The notes under the pieces: generated by a model | Database searches by the model: none | What the model saw: only the letters and a program-made list of their open reading frames with translations | What the model was told of the DNA's origin: nothing | From: an uncultured Clostridia bacterium | Lineage (GTDB): Bacteria > Bacillota > Clostridia > Christensenellales > UBA1242 | Direction of reading: 5' to 3' | Assembly: GCA_945937975.1 (NCBI GenBank) | Contig: CAMEUD010000010.1 | Location: forward strand, 1 to 21,606 | Length of the DNA stretch: 21,606 nucleotides | Made by a program: the position numbers and the translations under genes | In this document: positions 6,890 through 13,070 of the stretch, piece by piece | Position numbering within the stretch: the first letter of the stretch is position 1 | Layout: every line of letters starts with the position of its first letter

Positions 6890-7321
6890 ATGCAAGAAAA
6901 GAAAAATAGTGTAGGTCTTATCAGAAGATTTTTTGGTAAAAATGATGAACGGGTATTTAATGCTGAACTTGCTTGGATTGAATCCACTTATGGAACTAGT
7001 TCTTATAAAACCATTGATGTGAGAATTAAAGAAAAACAAGATTATATCACATACAGTATCGAAAACAAGTTCAAGAGAATTTATCAAGATGGACAACATA
7101 GTTATTCCGCATATCATTGTGTGATTGATATTGAAGAAGATTTGGCCACATATGTGGATACAATCTTTGAACCTTTCAAGAAAAACGGTTTCGCAATCAT
7201 TAATTTATCAGAACAAGTGAAGGAGATTGATGAACCACATGTGTATTTGGTTAGCTGGAAGAATGCATTTAAACATAAAGTCAATAACACAAATTCAGAT
7301 AAACAATTATTAGAAGAATGA
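6890..7321 (+). CDS. Hypothetical protein, 143 aa
   Basis: Not recognised. The sequence alternates charged and aromatic residues (RIKEKQDYITYSIENKFKRI, YSAYHCVIDIEEDLATYVDT), suggesting a small alpha/beta domain. It has no signal or membrane segment. It starts 6 bp after the 229-aa gene, so the two are probably co-expressed. Confidence 0.65.
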   Translation: MQEKKNSVGLIRRFFGKNDERVFNAELAWIESTYGTSSYKTIDVRIKEKQDYITYSIENKFKRIYQDGQHSYSAYHCVIDIEEDLATYVDTIFEPFKKNGFAIINLSEQVKEIDEPHVYLVSWKNAFKHKVNNTNSDKQLLEE

Positions 7322-7369
7322 TTACATCTGATAAAGGAATAAAATCATTAATCAAAAAAATTAAGAAAT

Positions 7370-7951
7370 ATGAAAGTACAAATTAGAAAAGGGGTTTTTG
7401 AAACAAATAGTTCCAGTACACACGCAATTGCAATTCGAAATAATTCTGTAGGTAGTAATTATCCAGAAGTGGTTTCATTTGAACTTGGTGAATTTGGGTG
7501 GGAACATGACTGTTATATTGATACATATACAAAGGCATCATATCTTTGGACAGCAATTGTGAGTCTTGCCAAAGAAGGTGAGAATATTAAAGGATATATT
7601 AATTATAGTGTAGATGATTTTGTAAAATATATTACAGAAACTTTATCTCAATATAATATCACAGCCAAATTTCCTCACAATTATAAAACTCTGAAATCTG
7701 TGAACTATGGAGGTGAAGAACACATGTACAATGTCTTTCAAGATAAGGATGGAAACAAACCAGAATATTGGATTGATCATTGTGAATTATCCGAATTTCT
7801 GAATGCACTGATGAGTAACCAAGATTTGTTAATGTCCTATTTATTTGATGACAATTCAATTCTAGTTACTGGTAATGATAATGCGGATGATTATGATGTT
7901 GAAGATGAAGTAACAAAAAATGGTAACACAATTTTTTATAAAGGTAATTAA
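7370..7951 (+). CDS. 'ETNSSSTHA' family phage protein, 193 aa
   Basis: The N-terminus MKVQIRKGVFETNSSSTHAI carries the conserved signature 'R.GVFETNSSS(T/S)H' found at the start of many phage and phage-like proteins in Bacteroidetes and Firmicutes (recalled, not searched). No biochemical function is known. The Ser-rich Gly/Asn turn could be a nucleotide-binding or processing site, but that is speculation. The C-terminal half is acidic (DNADDYDVEDEV). It sits 4 bp before the SPFH lipoprotein gene, suggesting co-translation. An overlapping 22-codon ORF from 7319 is not credible. Confidence 0.72.
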   Translation: MKVQIRKGVFETNSSSTHAIAIRNNSVGSNYPEVVSFELGEFGWEHDCYIDTYTKASYLWTAIVSLAKEGENIKGYINYSVDDFVKYITETLSQYNITAKFPHNYKTLKSVNYGGEEHMYNVFQDKDGNKPEYWIDHCELSEFLNALMSNQDLLMSYLFDDNSILVTGNDNADDYDVEDEVTKNGNTIFYKGN

Positions 7952-7955
7952 AAAG

Positions 7956-8783
7956 ATGACTAATATGAAGAAGTTTTATTTTATTTTGATGATCGCGTTT
8001 TTCGCGACGATGACACAATCTTGTTATAATGCACCAACAGATGCAGATGAAGAAATTGTATTGGTTAAGAAACCTTGGATTTTTGGACATGGTGGTGTTG
8101 ATGATACACCTATCACATCTGGTGCAACTTGGTGTGCAATAACAACAGATACTGTGAAGTTCAAGATTTGTCCTGTAAGATATACGGAGGTGTTTGATGA
8201 TATCTTCTCAAATAATAACACGCCTCTTGATTTTAATTCTTACATCACAATTCAGATTCAATCCGGACATACACCTGTACTCTTAAAGAATTATGGTAAG
8301 AGTTGGTACGCAAACAACATTCAAGTTCCATATAGGAACTATACAAGAGAAGAGGTATCAAAATATTCACCTTTTGATTTGGTCAGCAATCGTGAAGTGT
8401 TGAATAAAATCGATTCCGCGGTGATGTCAAAGATGACCAAATATGTAGAACATTTATCAAAAGAGAAAGAATTTCCCATCATTATCAAAGCAGTTGTGAC
8501 TGGAGCCGCCAAACCAAATAAAGACCAGCTTACAGAAATGAATAGAACAGCGGCTTTGATTCAGAAGAAAGAATCCGAACAAAGAAATAAAGAAATGGAA
8601 ATCGTTCGTGCGGAAGCGGAAACAGCAAGAGCACAAGCTGATAAAGCTTATCAAAACGCAATGGGGTTGTCAAGTGAACAATTCATTCAACTCAAATATA
8701 TCGAAATGATTGATAAAAAACAGGGTGCAAACATTGATGTGATGATTGGTGGAGCAAACCCAATGTGGAATATTAGACGATGA
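7956..8783 (+). CDS. SPFH/band-7 domain lipoprotein
   Basis: From the ATG at 7956 (275 aa; an in-frame ATG at 7965 is equally possible) the chain has a lipoprotein signal ending TMTQSC, with the Cys about residue 20-23. An SPFH/prohibitin-like domain spans roughly residues 35-185, with QIQSGHTPVLLKNYG, then YTREEVSKYSPFDLVSNREV and FPIIIKAVVTGAAKPN. A coiled coil rich in Ala/Glu/Arg follows (MEIVRAEAETARAQADKAYQ), then IQLKYIEMIDKKQGANIDVM, as in stomatin-like proteins. SPFH proteins oligomerise on membranes and scaffold or protect proteases. A lipid anchor here would replace the usual N-terminal helix. The in-frame upstream start at 7920 lies inside the previous gene and is rejected. It probably affects envelope quality control. 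Confidence 0.85.
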   Translation: MTNMKKFYFILMIAFFATMTQSCYNAPTDADEEIVLVKKPWIFGHGGVDDTPITSGATWCAITTDTVKFKICPVRYTEVFDDIFSNNNTPLDFNSYITIQIQSGHTPVLLKNYGKSWYANNIQVPYRNYTREEVSKYSPFDLVSNREVLNKIDSAVMSKMTKYVEHLSKEKEFPIIIKAVVTGAAKPNKDQLTEMNRTAALIQKKESEQRNKEMEIVRAEAETARAQADKAYQNAMGLSSEQFIQLKYIEMIDKKQGANIDVMIGGANPMWNIRR

Positions 8784-8801
8784 TTTTATTAAATCTATAA
8801 A

Positions 8802-8993
8802 ATGGAAAAAGATATAAAAAACATTTTAAACGATTTATACGATGACGCAGTAAGATTATCATCTAAAATTGTAGATGATAGATTAAATGGATTGGACAAC
8901 GAAAATGAACACATGTGTGAGTTGGAACAATTTTTGGTTGGAACAATGCAAAATATTACGGTCTGTTTGGAACAAATAGAAAATCAGAAATGA
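8802..8993 (+). CDS. Hypothetical small acidic protein, 63 aa
   Basis: An all-helical, acidic protein: MEKDIKNILNDLYDDAVRLS, then CELEQFLVGTMQNITVCLEQ. It may be a coiled-coil or adaptor protein. It is 18 bp after the SPFH gene and probably shares its transcript. Family not recognised. Confidence 0.6.
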   Translation: MEKDIKNILNDLYDDAVRLSSKIVDDRLNGLDNENEHMCELEQFLVGTMQNITVCLEQIENQK

Positions 8994-9041
8994 AAAGATT
9001 ATAAAAAATAATTTCTTATCAATTAGATGAAGGTTTAAATA

Positions 9042-9212
9042 ATGAATATAGAAGATTTATATATTGGCTGTCTAGTATTGTTTGAATATTGTGAATGTAT
9101 AGTAGATGGTTTGGGAAAAGACAGAGTTCACTTAAAGGGAGAACCTGAAGATTTCTGGGTTTCACCTAATGAGTTGGAACAGATACCATCAGATACTAAA
9201 TTGGAAGAATAG
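9042..9212 (+). CDS. Hypothetical small protein, 56 aa
   Basis: Encodes MNIEDLYIGCLVLFEYCECI, then VDGLGKDRVHLKGEPEDFWV and an acidic tail. The pattern suggests a small beta-barrel domain ('I..GCLV....', 'D....V......DFW'). It ends with TAG at 9210-9212. It is the last protein gene before the RNA island. Confidence 0.55.
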   Translation: MNIEDLYIGCLVLFEYCECIVDGLGKDRVHLKGEPEDFWVSPNELEQIPSDTKLEE

Positions 9213-9253
9213 TTAAAAAATACAAATCAGTAATATAATAAATAACTATGTAA

Positions 9254-9470
9254 AGATGTAAAAACCTTACATCTCCCAGAAATCCCTACTTACCATAGGG
9301 TTGACGCAATGAAAAAGGCATTGTGAGAGTTTAACACTTTTAGTAGAAGAAAAGTGTGCTGGTAAGGACCCAACCAGTTACTATGTTTAGTTCGCAAACA
9401 CGGCAAAAGTGAGTTTTGAAAGGTGAAGATAAACCGCTTTGAACAGTGTGACACTCTGGAAAGACAGAGA
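9254..9470 (+). ncRNA. Candidate structured non-coding RNA beside tRNAs
   Basis: This stretch has no credible protein gene and is visibly richer in G+C than its flanks. It can fold into successive hairpins: AGATGTAA/TTACATCT (9254-9261/9267-9274), CGCAATG/CATTGTG (9305-9311/9319-9325), ACACTTTT/AAAAGTGT (9334-9341/9350-9357), CTGGT/ACCAG (9359-9363/9373-9377), TGTTT/AAACA (9384-9388/9396-9400), CAAAA/TTTTG (9404-9408/9414-9418) and CTCTG/CAGAG (9454-9458/9465-9469). GGTTG (9299-9303) can also close with CAACC (9371-9375). It ends right before a tRNA and probably shares its transcript. No match to tmRNA, RNase P or 6S RNA was recognised. Exact ends are guesses. Confidence 0.5.
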
Positions 9471-9473
9471 ACC

Positions 9474-9548
9474 GGGAGAATCGCATAGCGGCAATTGCGA
9501 TGGACTATCAATCTACTCCATTCCGTGGTTCGACTCCACGTTCTCCCA
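9474..9548 (+). tRNA. tRNA of uncertain isotype (possible anticodon AUC)
   Basis: A cloverleaf is supported by a 7-bp acceptor stem (GGGAGAA/TTCTCCC), a D-arm with loop AGCGGCAA, and a T-arm CGTGG-TTCGACT-CCACG with the canonical TTCGA. The anticodon arm is irregular. Loop CTATCAA with stem ATGGA/TCTAC gives one mismatch and one G-T pair, a 7-nt variable loop and anticodon ATC (Asp codon GAT), unusual because A34 is rare in bacteria. Alternatively ATGGA pairs perfectly with TCCAT around a 12-nt loop. CCA is not fully encoded (A73 is followed by CA). It is 10 bp upstream of tRNA-Trp. Confidence 0.6.
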
Positions 9549-9558
9549 CATTGCTTAT

Positions 9559-9629
9559 GGGTTCTTAGTTCAATGGTAGAATTCTGGTCTCCAAAACCAG
9601 TGATCGAGGTTCGAGTCCTTGAGGACCTG
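9559..9629 (+). tRNA. tRNA-Trp (anticodon CCA)
   Basis: A complete cloverleaf: acceptor GGGTTCT/AGGACCT, D-stem GTTC/GAAT with loop AATGGTA, anticodon stem CTGGT/ACCAG with loop CTCCAAA (anticodon CCA at 9591-9593), and T-arm CGAGG-TTCGAGT-CCTTG. The discriminator base is G73, as expected for bacterial tRNA-Trp. The 3' CCA is not encoded (GCAAAAA follows). It reads UGG; TGA is a normal stop in this window, so it is not a recoding tRNA. Confidence 0.92.
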
Positions 9630-9653
9630 CAAAAAGACAGAGATTTTTTAAAT

Positions 9654-9686
9654 AACAGACCATCTTCATGATGGTTTGTTTTTTTA
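9654..9686 (+). terminator. Terminator of the tRNA transcript
   Basis: AACAGACCATC (9654-9664) pairs with GATGGTTTGTT (9670-9680, with one G-T pair) around TTCAT, then a T-tract. It closes the unit made of the structured RNA and the two tRNAs. Confidence 0.8.
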
Positions 9687-9742
9687 TATAAACTAATTTC
9701 TGTTTTCTAAAACCAATAAATACTTTATAATGTAATTTAGAT

Positions 9743-10195
9743 ATGCTACCAAATTTCAGAGATTTTTTATTTGAGTCAAACAAAGTTGTCACACTTGGCG
9801 AACCAGTATATCCAGAAGATTTTCCGGATCCAGATACTGTTTTGATTCCTGTCATATTGGATGGTAAAGAGATATCGACTGATGAGATAAGTTTACTCAT
9901 CACACCATTTGAGAAGGATGGACAGATTTTATACAGACCAGATATCAACTTATACAAATGGTACCAACATCAAGGAATCGGTTATCAAATCTATTTAGAG
10001 TTTCTGAGACAATATGGTAATTTGATGTCATATGATAAATTTCGTATAAATAACATAGAAATACCAAAAATTTATGATAAACTCTCCAAGGAACCAGGTA
10101 TTAATGTGGAGAAGACATCAGAAGGAATTTTCGCTTACACAGATGAATGGGTAAGAACATATAATAAAACAGATATTCAAAAACAGTGGAATTGA
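9743..10195 (+). CDS. GNAT-like protein, 150 aa
   Basis: The pattern GIGYQIYLEFLRQYGNLMSY (78-97), then IPKIYDKLSKEPGINV (107-122) and a final strand GIFAYTDEW (128-136), matches a group of phage proteins with a GNAT (N-acetyltransferase) fold: 'G.GY.IY......G.L.S......IP.IY.KL......V....'. The N-terminus MLPNFRDFLFES resembles the 'F..FL.E' start of many large-phage proteins. The acetyl-CoA loop (usually Q/RxxGxG/A) is only partly kept as HQGIG, so catalytic activity is uncertain. It is separated from the tRNAs by a terminator and followed by its own. Confidence 0.55.
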   Translation: MLPNFRDFLFESNKVVTLGEPVYPEDFPDPDTVLIPVILDGKEISTDEISLLITPFEKDGQILYRPDINLYKWYQHQGIGYQIYLEFLRQYGNLMSYDKFRINNIEIPKIYDKLSKEPGINVEKTSEGIFAYTDEWVRTYNKTDIQKQWN

Positions 10196-10216
10196 CATCA
10201 GAGAAGATAGTGAAAT

Positions 10217-10244
10217 AGAGTTGGATAATTCCAGCTCTTTTTTT
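10217..10244 (+). terminator. Rho-independent terminator
   Basis: AGAGTTGGA (10217-10225) pairs with TCCAGCTCT (10230-10238) with one G-T pair and a 4-nt loop, followed by T's. It ends the 9743 gene. The repeat CGATTACGATTTACGAAAAT begins 4 bp later. Confidence 0.8.
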
Positions 10245-10247
10245 CTG

Positions 10248-10267
10248 CGATTACGATTTACGAAAAT
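10248..10267 (+). repeat. ACGATTACGA-type repeat upstream of a promoter
   Basis: CGATTACGATTTACGAAAAT; its 15-mer ACGATTTACGAAAAT recurs exactly at 14676-14690, and shorter relatives occur at 4917-4933 and 18684-18700. Each lies 50-140 bp upstream of a host-type promoter and three of the four directly follow a terminator. It may be an operator or an activator site. Confidence 0.45.
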
Positions 10268-10295
10268 ATTTTTTCATAAAAAACATGTAAAATGT

Positions 10296-10326
10296 TTTGA
10301 TGTTTCAGAAATAATCCGTATATTTG
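10296..10326 (+). promoter_or_regulatory. Bacteroidetes-type promoter
   Basis: TTTG (10296-10299), 19 bp, TATATTTG (10319-10326), then CAATGTGATTCA. The ATG at 10371 is 44 bp from the -7 box, in the range seen for the other promoters of this class in the window (34-49 bp). Confidence 0.75.
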
Positions 10327-10370
10327 CAATGTGATTCAGAAATATTATTAATCCTTTTAAAGAAACAACA

Positions 10371-10832
10371 ATGAAAAAGTATTTTACATTTATTATTATC
10401 ATTCTCACAATTGTGATTTCTGTTTGCAATGACACGAATGCGACACAAACACCAATTAAACAAACAATTGTGAAACCTATTCAACAAGAACAGAAATCAA
10501 GAGTGATAACCCATGTAACACTTACTTGTTATCAGCCTGTTGAGGAACAATGTAATAGTGACTATCTCCACACCGCGGACAATTCTTTAATTGATTTGAA
10601 AAAACTGAAAAAAGGTGAACTGAAATGGGTTGCAATCTCATGGGATCTCCTATATCTGTTTCCTATGGGAAGTGAGGTGAAGATAACTGATGAAACAACA
10701 GGAAAATGTTATGGAACATATATCGTTAAAGATAAAATGAATAAGCGATGGGACCATCGAATGGACATTCTCATACATCCAGATTCAAAAGAAAGAATCT
10801 ATGAAGAAAATATCAGAGTAGAACTTGTATAA
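10371..10832 (+). CDS. Secreted 3D-domain protein (cell-wall active), 153 aa
   Basis: An N-terminal signal peptide (MKKYFTFIIIILTIVISVCN, cleavage near residue 25) leads to a 3D-type double-psi beta-barrel: VTLTCYQP (49-56), TADNSLI (68-74), KWVAISWDLLYLFPMGSEV (85-103), GKCYGTYIVKDKMNKRW (111-127). The aspartates D121, D128 and D132 in KDKMNKRWDHRMDIL give the 'DxM..R....DI' signature. Known 3D/MltA-like proteins act on peptidoglycan in the cell wall. The gene is alone under a host-type promoter at 10296-10326. It may be a phage endolysin-like accessory or a wall modifier after entry; this is inferred. Confidence 0.78.
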   Translation: MKKYFTFIIIILTIVISVCNDTNATQTPIKQTIVKPIQQEQKSRVITHVTLTCYQPVEEQCNSDYLHTADNSLIDLKKLKKGELKWVAISWDLLYLFPMGSEVKITDETTGKCYGTYIVKDKMNKRWDHRMDILIHPDSKERIYEENIRVELV

Positions 10833-10847
10833 TTTTTATCATAAAAA

Positions 10848-10879
10848 TTTGGATAATTCAGAAATAATTCGTATCTTTG
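10848..10879 (+). promoter_or_regulatory. Bacteroidetes-type promoter
   Basis: TTTG (10848-10851), 20 bp, TATCTTTG (10872-10879), then CAATGTAATTAAA. It starts the unit 10914-11279 and its -7 box ends 34 bp before the ATG at 10914. Confidence 0.8.
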
Positions 10880-10913
10880 CAATGTAATTAAAAACCATTT
10901 AATTTTAAAAGTT

Positions 10914-11069
10914 ATGACAACAACAATTTATGACTATGAAGGTAAAGCAATCGGTGAGAATGTAGATGGAAAAATCAATTGGTATTACTCTGATGGAAAA
11001 TGGGGTGGATCCCATGGTGGCCACTATATGTCAACTTTTGAGTTCCTTAAATTTAATAATCTTCTTTAA
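10914..11069 (+). CDS. Hypothetical small protein, 51 aa
   Basis: Encodes MTTTIYDYEGKAIGENVDGK, then INWYYSDGKWGGSHGGHYMS and TFEFLKFNNLL. Gly/Tyr/Trp/His-rich, with GGSHGGHY in the middle; no membrane segment. Preceded at 34 bp by a host-type promoter, which supports it as a real gene. Function unknown. Confidence 0.6.
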   Translation: MTTTIYDYEGKAIGENVDGKINWYYSDGKWGGSHGGHYMSTFEFLKFNNLL

Positions 11070-11081
11070 TTTATTTTAGTT

Positions 11082-11279
11082 ATGAAACAGAAATATAATC
11101 TCGTAGGTATCGATGGCAACGCGTATTCAGTAATGGGATATGTAATTCAGGCAATGAAAAGAGAACGTTTCTCAAAATCAGAAATTGATGATTACCAAGC
11201 AGACGCAATGAGTGGTGACTATAACCATCTGTTGAGTGTGTCTGCGGAAATGATTGATAAATGTAATAACAAATTATAA
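11082..11279 (+). CDS. Conserved 'VGIDGNAYSVMGYV' family protein, 65 aa
   Basis: Sequence KYNLVGIDGNAYSVMGYVIQ, then AMKRERFSKSEIDDYQADAM and SGDYNHLLSVSAEMIDKCNN. This is a known small family of bacteria and phages of unknown function, recognised from the 'GxDGNAF/Y...GYV..A....' and 'SGDYN.LL..S...ID..N' patterns. The whole length is the conserved core. It starts 12 bp after the previous small gene and ends before a strong terminator, so the two form a promoter-to-terminator unit. Confidence 0.75.
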   Translation: MKQKYNLVGIDGNAYSVMGYVIQAMKRERFSKSEIDDYQADAMSGDYNHLLSVSAEMIDKCNNKL

Positions 11280-11302
11280 ACATTCGGACATAATATGATT
11301 TT

Positions 11303-11333
11303 AAAAGGAGATGAATTCATCTCCTTTTTTTTT
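11303..11333 (+). terminator. Rho-independent terminator
   Basis: AAAAGGAGATG and CATCTCCTTTT form an almost perfect palindrome across GAATTC (11303-11328), followed by a T-run to 11333. It ends the unit begun at 10848. Confidence 0.85.
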
Positions 11334-11388
11334 ATAAAACTGTGACAACTGTTATATTATATAATATATTAGAATATATAATAATAAA

Positions 11389-11402
11389 TTTGTTATATTT
11401 AA
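11389..11402 (+). promoter_or_regulatory. TTTGTTATATTTAA motif, only 3 bp before an ATG
   Basis: An exact copy of the 14-mer; here the preceding TAAA also gives TAAATTTG, matching TAnnTTTG. It ends 3 bp before the ATG at 11406. If it is a promoter, that ATG would be at or before the transcript start, so translation may begin at the in-frame ATG 11442 or be leaderless. Confidence 0.45.
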
Positions 11403-11405
11403 AAT

Positions 11406-11852
11406 ATGAAAAAAGTAATAACATCATTAGGGAATGTGAATATGAAATCCCAAGTCACAGAAATTTCTGAAAGGAAACCAATTTCCGAAATGAAAGAAGA
11501 TAGTATAAAAACTTCTATTATTGATTCAATAACTCATTCCATAAAATCAGGTTTATTAAGTTATCAGATATCACCTGAAAATGTAAGATTGTTAACAGAA
11601 ATCGGATATCGAAAAGAGAACAATCCTAATTTGTTTTTTGTGACAAATGATGAAATCATTGATTGGTTTGCAGAGAAATATCATTTACATATCTCCATCA
11701 AATATCTGTTTGGGAATTTATATATCTATGAGATTGATCATGACAATGAATCCGGAGGATTTTGTCCTGTTTGTGCTTATGAAGGAAGAAAGAGAACAAC
11801 AGATGCCGCGATTACGAGAACGATAAAAATAATTCAAAATGAAAAAATCTAA
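11406..11852 (+). CDS. Hypothetical protein, 148 aa (or 136 aa from 11442)
   Basis: Not recognised. Helical N-terminal region (SIKTSIIDSITHSIKSGLLS), a middle part with DEIIDWFAEKYHLHISIKYL, and a C-terminal GGFCPVCAYEGRKRT followed by DAAITRTIKIIQ. One CxxC is present, not a full zinc site. The start is uncertain: a motif that looks like a promoter ends 3 bp upstream of the ATG at 11406, and the next in-frame ATG at 11442 would give MKSQVTEISERKPISE. The 3' end overlaps the HNH gene by 14 bp, indicating an operon. Confidence 0.6.
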   Translation: MKKVITSLGNVNMKSQVTEISERKPISEMKEDSIKTSIIDSITHSIKSGLLSYQISPENVRLLTEIGYRKENNPNLFFVTNDEIIDWFAEKYHLHISIKYLFGNLYIYEIDHDNESGGFCPVCAYEGRKRTTDAAITRTIKIIQNEKI

Positions 11853-12543
11853 AAAAATTCCAACTGATACATCTGTTAAATCGAGATTCGGTCATCTGAA
11901 AACAGCAATTCTATCTTCTGTTTGTCCGAGGATTAAACCGAGTGATGAGGAGTGGAAATACAGATATAAATTTTTCAATGTTCAAGATGGATGTTGTATT
12001 TACTGTGGACAAGAGATCACTGAACAATCAAATGATGTAGATCATCTCCATCCAATTTCTGAAGGTTATAAAGGTGATAGATTATATTTTACGGAAATTT
12101 CCAATTTGATTCCTTGTTGTCACACCTGTAATTTGAAAAAAGGAAACATGAATGTCATTGATTTTTATACGAAATGCAGAAATTATTTTTTAAACGAACG
12201 ACATATGTCTGTTGATGATTATAATGACAGATTGATTAAATTAAAAGAAGCTTACGACAACACGAGGTATATTCAACTTTTATCTGAAGATCAACAGATG
12301 AGAGATAAATTGTTTAATGTGTTTGATAGATTAGGTGATATAGTTTCCAATGTAACGAAATATTGGGGAGGTTATCTGAAATCAGGGACTGAATGGGAAA
12401 GATACAATTCAGATATTCCTGATAGTATAGAGGATGATTTGAAATTATTTCAGAAAATCTGTGATTTGTTGTGTGATGACTCCGTTAAAATTCCAAGAAA
12501 AACTATTGGGACAGACACGCCTGTAAGTGGTGGGTTATTTTAA
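11839..12543 (+). CDS. HNH endonuclease, 234 aa
   Basis: The HNH core is CCIYCGQEI (C53, C56), VDHLHPIS (D68, H69), then NLIPCCHTCNLKKG (N89, C94, C97, N98). A basic N-terminal extension (about 35 residues) and a C-terminal helical domain of about 120 residues (WGGYLKSGTEWERYNSDIPD) surround it, unlike the compact HNH protein at 3604. The nuclease core is intact. Free-standing HNH proteins in phages act as homing endonucleases or aid DNA packaging; which applies is not decidable. It overlaps the preceding gene by 14 bp and precedes the next by 23 bp. Confidence 0.88.
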   Translation: MKKSKKIPTDTSVKSRFGHLKTAILSSVCPRIKPSDEEWKYRYKFFNVQDGCCIYCGQEITEQSNDVDHLHPISEGYKGDRLYFTEISNLIPCCHTCNLKKGNMNVIDFYTKCRNYFLNERHMSVDDYNDRLIKLKEAYDNTRYIQLLSEDQQMRDKLFNVFDRLGDIVSNVTKYWGGYLKSGTEWERYNSDIPDSIEDDLKLFQKICDLLCDDSVKIPRKTIGTDTPVSGGLF

Positions 12544-12566
12544 TAAAAATATATATATAGATAATT

Positions 12567-13070
12567 ATGAAGTATAAAGTAAAAATTAGTACTCCATTTG
12601 GTATCCGTTGGTGGTGTGGAGAAAGACGAGTAGGGTCAATTCCTGAAGAATCAGTTAAGGATCTAGATTATTTCTTTAGTGGAGATGATTCAGATTTTGA
12701 TGCAACAATTATGTCATTTAATTTAGGTGAGAAACTTATCAGTAAATTGTCTGAACATTTCACTAATGACAAGTTCACTTTTACACTGGTTCCTATAAAT
12801 GGTGAACAGAAACCAAAATCAGTTAACAAGGTTGTCATTTCTGATGAAGTAGTCTATCAACCAAATTCACTTCTGGGAAAAAACGAAATTCCGTTTATGA
12901 GTATAAATTCTCCTAATTACATGATTCAGCAATCTGACACTGGAGAGGTGCATCTGAAATTTGATGAGGTCATAATAAATTCCGAAAATGATGTAGATAA
13001 TCTTCAAAAGAGATTTACTAAATTAACAGAAATCGTACGAACATTAATTAAATATCCTGACACAGTATGA
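12567..13070 (+). CDS. Hypothetical protein, 167 aa
   Basis: Not recognised. Beta-rich, with WWCGERRVGS near the N-terminus and repeated hydrophobic/charged alternation in the middle (FTFTLVPINGEQKPKSVNKV). The C-terminal helix (DNLQKRFTKLTEIVRTLIKY) is amphipathic. No signal or membrane segment. It overlaps grpE by 4 bp (ATGA), a classic sign of coupled translation, so its product may be needed together with GrpE. No known chaperone fold is evident in it. Confidence 0.65.
   Translation: MKYKVKISTPFGIRWWCGERRVGSIPEESVKDLDYFFSGDDSDFDATIMSFNLGEKLISKLSEHFTNDKFTFTLVPINGEQKPKSVNKVVISDEVVYQPNSLLGKNEIPFMSINSPNYMIQQSDTGEVHLKFDEVIINSENDVDNLQKRFTKLTEIVRTLIKYPDTV

Noticed and set aside
9254..9274. Hairpin AGATGTAA/TTACATCT as a terminator
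   Set aside because: No T-tract follows; treated instead as part of the structured RNA candidate.
9290..9511. Minus-strand ORF of 73 aa over the RNA island
   Set aside because: Its composition is not protein-like and it overlaps a tRNA and strong + strand RNA structure.
9559..9629. tRNA-Trp as a sign of TGA or TAG recoding
   Set aside because: The anticodon is CCA, which reads UGG only, and TAA, TGA and TAG all end convincing genes (for example TAG at 20243-20245 just before a terminator).
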